A DNA stretch of 21,785 bases, taken from contig JBBRMF010000068.1 of NCBI GenBank assembly GCA_038230975.1, forward strand, positions 1-21,785, given 5' to 3'. Shown piece after piece: positions 16,403 to 21,785 of the stretch (positions within the stretch are counted from its first letter, which is position 1; each line of letters starts with the position of its first letter). The notes below the pieces were generated by a model. The model had not been told where the DNA came from and did no database searches. It was given only the letters and a program-made list of their open reading frames with translations. The position numbers and the translations under genes were made by a program. This DNA is from JANXVV01 sp038230975 (GTDB lineage: Bacteria; Planctomycetota; Phycisphaerae; Tepidisphaerales; Tepidisphaeraceae).

Positions 16403-17692
16403 TCAGATGTCGTCCGTGCCTGGTGCCGTCTCATCTTCCGCAGCTTCGTACACCTGATCAATGAACAGAGAATCTTCTTCCGACATCGTCAAACTTTCAT
16501 GATACTCCAAGGCTTCTGGATCGGCCTTGTATTCGACGACGCCTTCGTGATTCTGGGTCGCAATTCGGATGATCTCTGCGAGATCAACCTTAAAGAATTC
16601 CTTTCGAGGATTTGCTTTATTGATCCGCTTCTTATGAAGTGCCCGATGCAACGCATTCTCCAGCTTTGGTGCGTTGTCACACTTGATCATGGCGTGTACA
16701 TCAAATGGGAACGGGACAGATGCACTTCCTAGTTCATCAATTCGCTCGGTTGGCTCAAGCCGACGCGTCATGCCTATCTTGAAAACGTCCAATCCGAATG
16801 TTCCGATATTTGAGATTATGTAAACGAATCCGGACTTGGTCTGCTGGGCCATCGACATGGTTCTCTTAGATTTCTCTTCAGCTTCGGCTAGTCGCGCCTG
16901 CAAACGTTCTACTTCCGCACTATGCTGACCGTGTGCCGCAGCCAATGCTTGATCGAGCGCCGCTTGGATGGCTGCCCTCTCGCGCTCCAACTGTTTTAGT
17001 TCTCGATCAATCTCTCGCTTCAGTTTTTCTTCTTCGCGTATCTGAGATTTGATCCGGGCCTGTTCCTCTCGTGCAAAGGCCGCTCTGACTGCATTTTCAA
17101 AATCGCTTCGAAGATCAGCGAGAAGCTTGGATTCCTCCTCGGTTGAAACATCGAACCCTATTTCACGGCATCGCTGAATCGCATCTACCAGACGTTGCTT
17201 ACATGCGGAAAAGTTGCTTGGCCCCAAAGCCGAGACGACTGATTTGACCGTTTCACTCAAGTACCGTTTGGCCAGACTTGTAGCTTTCGCATCAATTTCG
17301 CGTTGTTTTTGCTCACGTAATTCCCCATCCATCTGAAGCTTGTTCAGATTGACATCAATGTTCTGAAGGTCTCTTTTGAGGATTACGTTTTCACCCTGAA
17401 TTTCATTGTAGCTAATGATCTGCCGTTCAAACTTCGCTTCGCGGCTTCGTTGAGCAAGATCACGTTGGTCCTGCTCTTTCGACCGGGCATTGGCCGCATC
17501 CGTCATTAACCTTTCACGCAAACCCAATTCGGATTCTACTTTAGCGGCGCTATCGAGCTTTTCATTTGCTATTTGAGTCAGCGACTTGGCAACCGCCGCT
17601 TCAGCCTTAAGCTTGGCATGCCGCTCCATGAGATAAAGCCAAAGACTTAGACCGCCTGTGATAATTCCAACGAAAAAGGTGATGTAATACAT
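16403..17692 (-). CDS. Membrane-anchored coiled-coil protein with GIY-YIG domain (DUF4041/T5orf172 type)
   Basis: 429 residues. An N-terminal hydrophobic helix (about 3-20) is followed by long charged coiled coil (about 23-120 and 200-283). Residues about 130-230 contain a compact segment (SALGPSNFSACKQRLVDAI onward) of the DUF4041 kind. The C-terminal domain (288 to about 375) is a T5orf172/Mug113-like GIY-YIG fold: VYI at 290-292, KIG at 305-307, Arg311/312, Glu345 in LENALHRALH and the KEFFKV strand. DUF4041-T5orf172 proteins occur often in phages and accessory regions; their function is not settled and DNA cutting is only inferred. The gene starts nine bases after the zinc-ribbon gene stop, with GAGAG before the ATG. 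By eye its base composition is more AT-rich than the flanking genes, which fits transfer. Confidence 0.85.
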   Translation of the reverse strand: MYYITFFVGIITGGLSLWLYLMERHAKLKAEAAVAKSLTQIANEKLDSAAKVESELGLRERLMTDAANARSKEQDQRDLAQRSREAKFERQIISYNEIQGENVILKRDLQNIDVNLNKLQMDGELREQKQREIDAKATSLAKRYLSETVKSVVSALGPSNFSACKQRLVDAIQRCREIGFDVSTEEESKLLADLRSDFENAVRAAFAREEQARIKSQIREEEKLKREIDRELKQLERERAAIQAALDQALAAAHGQHSAEVERLQARLAEAEEKSKRTMSMAQQTKSGFVYIISNIGTFGLDVFKIGMTRRLEPTERIDELGSASVPFPFDVHAMIKCDNAPKLENALHRALHKKRINKANPRKEFFKVDLAEIIRIATQNHEGVVEYKADPEALEYHESLTMSEEDSLFIDQVYEAAEDETAPGTDDI

Positions 17693-17701
17693 GCGTTACT
17701 C

Positions 17702-18376
17702 TCAAATGTCCGTTGGATTGCCAGCGGCGATTAGAACGAACATGACGCTCTTACGACATTCCGGGCAACTCATTTTTTCGAAAAACATTCCCTTTGGTGC
17801 TTCTGAAATCTTTCCACACGAAGGACACTTGGCAGGAACCACCTGTCCCATCCGGGTACATAAAGAAAGGCGATAGGAACCACCCTCTGGCGTTCGTTTC
17901 ACAAGCCCCATCTTAGACCATGATTCCGCGAGCCATCTCCAGTGATCCTGGCTCCCTCCAAGAAGCTCTCGAAGATTGTCTTGTCTCACTTCGCCGTGTC
18001 GTTCAAGATAGGCCCATAGCCTGTGATTGTCCCACATTTTCAGGCGGGCTGTTTCAAGCTTTTCGACAACGCTTATCGATGTGTTTTTCTCAATTCGCTT
18101 CCGACTTTCCAACAACTCATCCAATGATTGTAAACTGCGGGAATCAAATAGTAATTGAGCGTATTTCAATACGGTTTCGATGGCAGAAATGCTGGAAAAT
18201 GTATCTTTCTCGTACTTGATACCGTACTGCATCATCCCGTCGATATGCTCCCATGCGGAAATAGAAGCATCGACGGCGGCACGATAAAGGCCTTGCGATT
18301 CAGCTACCTTGGCCGATGCCATGAGGGAGCGGTACGCCTCAGCATGATCTTCCATCTCCGCCTTTTTCATTGCCAT
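17702..18376 (-). CDS. Helical / winged-helix-like / zinc-ribbon protein, unknown function
   Basis: 224 residues. Residues about 1-110 are helical and resemble TPR-like hairpins (AEAYRSLMASAKVAESQGLYRAAVDAS split over two helices). Residues about 112-170 look like a winged helix (RLWAYLERHGEVRQDNLRELL, then a basic GLVKRTPEGGSYRL wing). The C terminus is a zinc ribbon with Cys184, Cys187, Cys204 and Cys207 (CPSCGK and CPECRK). I recognise no named family. The winged helix and zinc ribbon suggest nucleic-acid or protein binding. It is nine bases upstream of the GIY-YIG gene, so the two are almost surely co-transcribed. A second ATG two codons on (18370) is an equally possible start; only a weak Shine-Dalgarno site is visible. 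Confidence 0.75.
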   Translation of the reverse strand: MAMKKAEMEDHAEAYRSLMASAKVAESQGLYRAAVDASISAWEHIDGMMQYGIKYEKDTFSSISAIETVLKYAQLLFDSRSLQSLDELLESRKRIEKNTSISVVEKLETARLKMWDNHRLWAYLERHGEVRQDNLRELLGGSQDHWRWLAESWSKMGLVKRTPEGGSYRLSLCTRMGQVVPAKCPSCGKISEAPKGMFFEKMSCPECRKSVMFVLIAAGNPTDI

Positions 18377-18468
18377 GGTCGCTCTTTAAGGATGCTCGGT
18401 TTTTTATGGTTATCAGCCGGGAAATGCAGCTTTGCATGGAGTCGTGTTAGCCGGTGCCACCTTTTCAG

Positions 18469-18541
18469 TGGGCGATAAGGGATTCGAACCCCTGACTCCC
18501 TCGGTGTAAGCGAGGTACTCTAGCCGCTGAGTTAATCGCCC
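18469..18541 (-). tRNA. tRNA-Val (anticodon UAC)
   Basis: 73 bases fold as a full cloverleaf: acceptor GGGCGAT with ATCGCCC, D arm CTC/GAG, anticodon stem CCTCG/CGAGG with loop CTTACAC (anticodon TAC), five-base variable loop, T arm with TTCGAAT, discriminator A. The sequence closely follows bacterial tRNA-Val(UAC). The CCA end is not encoded; CTG follows the discriminator base. A sigma70-like promoter stands directly upstream. Confidence 0.96.
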
Positions 18542-18551
18542 GGCTGCGGGG

Positions 18552-18580
18552 ATTGTAGCGATCTGTGAGTCTCTCGCCAA
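18552..18580 (-). promoter_or_regulatory. Sigma70-type promoter of tRNA-Val
   Basis: On the minus strand TTGGCG (18580-18575) and TACAAT (18557-18552) are spaced by exactly 17 bases. The -10 ends ten bases before the mature tRNA 5' end, which puts transcription start only a few bases upstream of it. Confidence 0.75.
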
Positions 18581-18651
18581 TGCGGACGCAGCATTCGGTT
18601 CTTTCCGGACTCCCGTTGCAGGAGTTGCGTGGCGAATGTATCGTTCGGCGT

Positions 18652-19821
18652 ATGAAAATCCACGAATATCAGGCCCGCCGAATCCTCAGTGAAAACGGCA
18701 TTCCGGTTCCAGCCGGGGAGACAGTGATGCAGCCGGAAGAGGCTTCGGTCATCTTCAAGAAATTTGGCGGGCAGATGTGCGTGGTCAAGGCCCAGGTGTA
18801 TGCCGGTGGGCGAGGGAAGGCGGGCTTTGTCAAGCTTGTGAAGACGGCCGATGAGGCACGCGATGCGGCCAAGTTCATGCTGACCCATCGCATGGTCAGT
18901 CCGCAGACCGGGCCGGAAGGGGTGCCGGTGAATGTGCTGCTCGTGGCGCCCGGCGTCGATATCGCCAAGGAATATTACATCGGCATCACGATCGATCGCA
19001 GTCGCAATACGGTGACGATGATTGCCTCGGCGGAGGGCGGTGTGGAGATTGAAGAAGTCGCCGCCAAGTCACCGGAAAAGGTGATCAAGGTGCCGTTGCA
19101 TCCGTTGCTTGGATTGCAGGGATATCAGGCGCGGGAGTTGGCGTACCGACTGGGGTTTGAAGGCAAACTGGCCGGTGAAGCGGCGAAGCTCATGCTGAAT
19201 TTGAGCAAGGTTTTTTACAAGACCGATGCATCGCTCGCGGAGATCAATCCGCTGGTCATCACCAAGGACGGGCAACTGCTGGCGATCGACGCCAAAATCA
19301 ATTTCGACGATAGCGCCATGTTCCGGCACAAGGAACTGGAAGTGCTCGCCGATGAAACGCAGGAAAAACCGTTGGATGTGCGGGCCCGCAAAGCCGACCT
19401 GAATTACATCGCGCTCGATGGCACGATCGGTTGTCTGGTGAACGGTGCCGGACTCGCGATGGCGACGATGGACATCATCAAGCTGCACGGGGCCGAGCCG
19501 GCGAACTTTCTGGACGTCGGTGGTTCGGTCACAAGTGAAGGGGCGGTTGAAGCGTTCAAGATCATCCTGTCTGATTCGAAAGTGAAAGGCATTCTCGTCA
19601 ATATTTTCGGCGGCATCGCCAAGTGCGATCTCATTGCAGAAGCCCTGGTGAAAGCCGGGCATGAAGTTGGGTTTAAAGTGCCGGTGGTCGTGCGGTTGGA
19701 AGGCACGAACGTCGAGCGGGCGCGGGAGATTCTGGCTGCGGCGCGAAAAGATTTGCCAATGATTCAGCCGGCGACGGATTTGACCGATGCGGCGAAGAAG
19801 GTGGTGGCAGCGGTGGCGTGA
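18652..19821 (+). CDS. sucC: Succinate-CoA ligase (ADP-forming) beta subunit
   Basis: 389 residues, the usual SucC length. It binds nucleotide and, with SucD, interconverts succinyl-CoA and succinate in the TCA cycle. The ATP-grasp half starts with MKIHEYQARRIL and has VKAQVYAGGRGKAG and EINPLV. The C-terminal ligase-CoA half has VNGAGLAMATMD (from residue 264), NFLDVGG and NIFGGIAKCD. The match to E. coli SucC is close along the whole length, so malate-CoA ligase is a less likely alternative. The start at 18652 is set by homology; upstream in-frame ATGs give unrelated sequence. No strong Shine-Dalgarno site is visible. sucD, normally the next gene, is absent; a hairpin and convergent genes follow instead. 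Confidence 0.93.
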   Translation: MKIHEYQARRILSENGIPVPAGETVMQPEEASVIFKKFGGQMCVVKAQVYAGGRGKAGFVKLVKTADEARDAAKFMLTHRMVSPQTGPEGVPVNVLLVAPGVDIAKEYYIGITIDRSRNTVTMIASAEGGVEIEEVAAKSPEKVIKVPLHPLLGLQGYQARELAYRLGFEGKLAGEAAKLMLNLSKVFYKTDASLAEINPLVITKDGQLLAIDAKINFDDSAMFRHKELEVLADETQEKPLDVRARKADLNYIALDGTIGCLVNGAGLAMATMDIIKLHGAEPANFLDVGGSVTSEGAVEAFKIILSDSKVKGILVNIFGGIAKCDLIAEALVKAGHEVGFKVPVVVRLEGTNVERAREILAAARKDLPMIQPATDLTDAAKKVVAAVA

Positions 19822-19863
19822 GGTGGGGTTCCGGAAAGAAGCAAAGACCCCTCACTGGCTTGT

Positions 19864-19907
19864 CGTTTTATTTAGCCGGGTCGCTTGCGACCCGGCTAAA
19901 TAAAACG
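19864..19907. terminator. Perfect 21-bp hairpin between convergent genes
   Basis: Arms 19864-19884 and 19887-19907 are exact reverse complements with two bases between them. The core is GC-rich (GCCGGGTCGC) and the outer part is AT-rich (TTTTATTTA on the left). It lies 42 bases after sucC and 12 bases before the cytochrome stop, so it is placed as a shared terminator. A T5 run follows on the plus strand (19913-19917). The absence of a T run directly after the GC core is atypical, and a dispersed repeat is possible. Confidence 0.7.
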
Positions 19908-19918
19908 CTCAATTTTTC

Positions 19919-20287
19919 TTACTGGGCGGCTGGCCGGCGCACGGCTAACAGATACTCGAGAATCTCCGGGATTTTGTCATCGGGGATGGGAGCGCTGAAA
20001 GTCTTTTGCATCTTTGTGATCTCGGCGGTCCACACTTCTTTCGAGAATGCCGGTTGATTCAAAATGTAGTGCGGGGTATGACAGACGGCGCATTGCAGCA
20101 TCACCGTTTCTTTTCCTCTGCCGGCCGGTAAAACTGGATCGATCTCCGGAAGTTTCAACGTTCTCACCATCGGTTGAGACTCGGTTTTTACGCCGGTGGA
20201 TTTCGGGGCTTCCGCGCAGGAAGTTTGCAACCACATCGCAGCGATCAATGCGATCCCACCGAAAGCGACATACAAATTTGATTTCAT
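19919..20287 (-). CDS. Small c-type cytochrome, probable sulfite dehydrogenase electron acceptor subunit
   Basis: 122 residues from the ATG at 20287, with AAAGGAA eight bases upstream; a longer frame to 20317 would overlap the upstream gene. A hydrophobic export signal covers about residues 5-23 and ends in LQTSC, which may be a non-standard lipobox. One haem c site is visible, CAVCH (Cys66, Cys69, His70). A later Met in KMQKTF (about residue 88) is a candidate sixth ligand. The length and placement fit the cytochrome subunit of SorAB-type sulfite dehydrogenases, which passes electrons from the molybdenum centre to the respiratory chain. It starts 26 bases after the molybdopterin subunit stop, in one operon. 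Confidence 0.8.
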   Translation of the reverse strand: MKSNLYVAFGGIALIAAMWLQTSCAEAPKSTGVKTESQPMVRTLKLPEIDPVLPAGRGKETVMLQCAVCHTPHYILNQPAFSKEVWTAEITKMQKTFSAPIPDDKIPEILEYLLAVRRPAAQ

Positions 20288-20313
20288 GACGATTCCTTTT
20301 CTGGCCGGAAGAA

Positions 20314-21600
20314 TCACTCGACATTAACTTCGAGCGATTCGATGACGTTGCGGGCGTAACCACTTCGATTCCACTGAGCGGTGGTTTGCGTTTCACCGGC
20401 GGCGTTGGTGGCGCGGACCCTTATCTGGTGTTTTCCGGGTGTGGGTTTCCAGGCGAATCGCCATCGTCGCCAGGAGTATTTGTCGAGATCCGGGTCGAGC
20501 TTGGCATCGGTCCAGGTTTGGCCGGAGTCGAGGGAGATCTCGACTTTTTTCGTACCGCTGCCACCGTCGATCGCCAGGCCTTGCACTTCGTATTCTATCC
20601 CGGCGGCTACTTTTTCATTTGGCTCCGGGCGGACGAACAATGATCGCACGGTCATGCGATGGATCGGCACGGTATCCTTCGCCAATGCCTTGGGGGCCTC
20701 CTGGAAATCGGGAGTATTGGGGACACGATAGGCCTTGGCCATCCAGAAACCGGCGAACGGTTTGTCGAGCACTTCGATTTGGTTGAGCGCTTTGACCCAG
20801 TAGGTGGCGTACCAGCCGGGCACGACCAGTCGCAGCGGAAAGCCGTTGAGCATCGGCAGCGGTTCGCCGTTCATTTCGTAGGCAACCATCACTTCACCAT
20901 CGTTTGCGCGGTCAAAAGGAAGTGACTTCACAAAATCCGGTGTGCCGGCAAAACCCGTGGCGGCGGGGAGCGTCGGTCCATCCAAACCGTTGAAAGATAC
21001 TTCCACCGCACCCGGTTTCACGTTGGATTTTGCCAATAGATCGCGCAGCCGCACCCCGGTCCATTTGGCGTTGCCCATCGCCCCGTTGCCCCACTGAACG
21101 CCGGGCATGCGCGGCTCATATTTGCTCCGAGAATTGCCCGAGCACTGATTCACCGCAATCACCGACACGGCTTCAAAATTCTTTTTCAAATCGTCGATCG
21201 AGAAGCTTAATGGCTGGCCAACATGCCCGCCAATCGTTAATCGAAACGTGGCCGTGTCGACCTTCGTGGGCAAAATTCCCAAATGCCACCGGACGTAAAA
21301 ATTTTCGTTGGAAGTAATATCATCACGAAAGACATGTAGCGGACTTTCAAGATTCGGCGGCCGATCCGACTGCAAAAGCAGTTCGGCCTTTTCCGGAAAC
21401 TTCATCGTCACCGGCCACTCCGCTTGCGGCTTAGCGGTTTCCGCTTCCAACGCCCAGCTCACATTCGGCATCCACGCCGCCGCCGCAACCGCCCCGGTAA
21501 ACCGGAAGAATTCACGGCGATCCAATCCTTTTTGCGATTGAAATTTTCGAAAGTTCGATTCGCCCCGTTCGCTTGAAGATCGTCGGTCGTCAGACTGCAT
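20314..21600 (-). CDS. Tat-exported molybdopterin sulfite oxidase/dehydrogenase catalytic subunit
   Basis: 428 residues. Likely oxidises sulfite to sulfate in the periplasm. An N-terminal twin-arginine signal is visible (DRREFFRFTG followed by AVAAAAW, about residues 27-45). The oxidoreductase molybdopterin domain (about 100-300) has Cys153 in NQCSGNSRS as molybdenum ligand, GAMGNAKWTGVRLRDLL, and PLRLVVPGWY. The C-terminal part (about 315-428) is the Mo-co dimerisation domain, with VEISLDSGQTW and WRFAWKPTPGKHQI. The ATG at 21600 is chosen because GCGGAG stands eight bases upstream; in-frame starts at 21642 and 21765 would push the Tat motif far inward. A related non-sulfite MopB-like substrate cannot be ruled out. 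It is followed by a cytochrome gene 26 bases on. Confidence 0.9.
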   Translation of the reverse strand: MQSDDRRSSSERGESNFRKFQSQKGLDRREFFRFTGAVAAAAWMPNVSWALEAETAKPQAEWPVTMKFPEKAELLLQSDRPPNLESPLHVFRDDITSNENFYVRWHLGILPTKVDTATFRLTIGGHVGQPLSFSIDDLKKNFEAVSVIAVNQCSGNSRSKYEPRMPGVQWGNGAMGNAKWTGVRLRDLLAKSNVKPGAVEVSFNGLDGPTLPAATGFAGTPDFVKSLPFDRANDGEVMVAYEMNGEPLPMLNGFPLRLVVPGWYATYWVKALNQIEVLDKPFAGFWMAKAYRVPNTPDFQEAPKALAKDTVPIHRMTVRSLFVRPEPNEKVAAGIEYEVQGLAIDGGSGTKKVEISLDSGQTWTDAKLDPDLDKYSWRRWRFAWKPTPGKHQIRVRATNAAGETQTTAQWNRSGYARNVIESLEVNVE

Positions 21601-21785
21601 GTCGTTCTCCGCAAAGAAACTACTGATTCGATTCAGGAACATTAATCCAGGTGATCGCAAATACCAATGACGACTTTTGATTGCGTGTGTGACCAGATCG
21701 GCCTGTATTATCCCCTCTCCCGGTACTGAGCCTGTCGATTTATCCACCCCTTGCATATAAAGCAATTTCGTGCTAAAGTATCGCC
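21601..21785. other. Upstream region of the sulfite dehydrogenase operon
   Basis: 185 bases up to the window edge with no supported gene. On the minus strand a GATAAT-like -10 stands near 21711-21716 but the best -35 (TCGACA) is 20 bases away, too far to call. Any further gene lies outside the window. Confidence 0.35.

Noticed and set aside
16098..18541. Defined att sites flanking the GIY-YIG module
   Set aside because: I looked for a copy of the tRNA-Val 3' end (GGTTCGAATCCCTTATCGCC on the minus strand) past the module and found none, and there is no integrase gene.

Overview
The window looks like a chromosomal segment of a Planctomycetota bacterium, probably a soil or freshwater member of the Phycisphaerae/Tepidisphaerales side of the phylum. 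The grounds are a planctomycete-type cytochrome c domain (CxxCH followed by MPP) fused to ankyrin repeats, a protein with a PEP-CTERM sorting tail, large hybrid sensor kinases, and several genes without a strong Shine-Dalgarno site. This is inference from protein style; there is no rRNA in the window to settle it.

Left part (1-5828). A 10-bp tandem repeat at the very edge is followed by a terminator and glmM (minus). glmM diverges from a serine O-acetyltransferase gene (epsC/cysE type), with a short palindrome between them. Next come a small lipoprotein and an 804-residue exported protein that joins ankyrin repeats, a first CxxCH, a terpene-cyclase-like helical toroid and a C-terminal planctomycete cytochrome domain.

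Centre (5814-14931). A four-gene minus-strand operon encodes, in order of transcription, an AI-2E-family (PerM-like) membrane protein with a 240-residue soluble tail, a 1015-residue CHASE3-PAS-PAS hybrid histidine kinase with two receivers, a stand-alone receiver, and a receiver fused to a SpoIIE/RsbU-type PP2C phosphatase. This reads as a membrane-to-phosphatase signalling chain that probably ends in partner switching. Its last gene overlaps the ankyrin-cytochrome gene tail to tail by 15 bp. Divergent from the operon is an unrecognised 755-residue secreted, helix-rich, membrane-anchored protein that ends in a good terminator.

Right part (15048-21785). It holds a PEP-CTERM protein with an FGE/sulfatase-modifying-factor fold but no catalytic cysteines, and a two-gene module (zinc-ribbon protein plus coiled-coil GIY-YIG protein of the DUF4041/T5orf172 type) just downstream of a tRNA-Val(UAC) with a clear promoter. 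It also holds a sucC without sucD beside it, a perfect 21-bp hairpin, and a sulfite dehydrogenase pair (Tat-exported molybdopterin subunit plus small c-type cytochrome).

The most interesting places are the tRNA-adjacent GIY-YIG module, the ankyrin-toroid-cytochrome fusion, and the coupling of the AI-2E-family protein to the phosphorelay. Nothing here proves a wholly new system; these are the best candidates.
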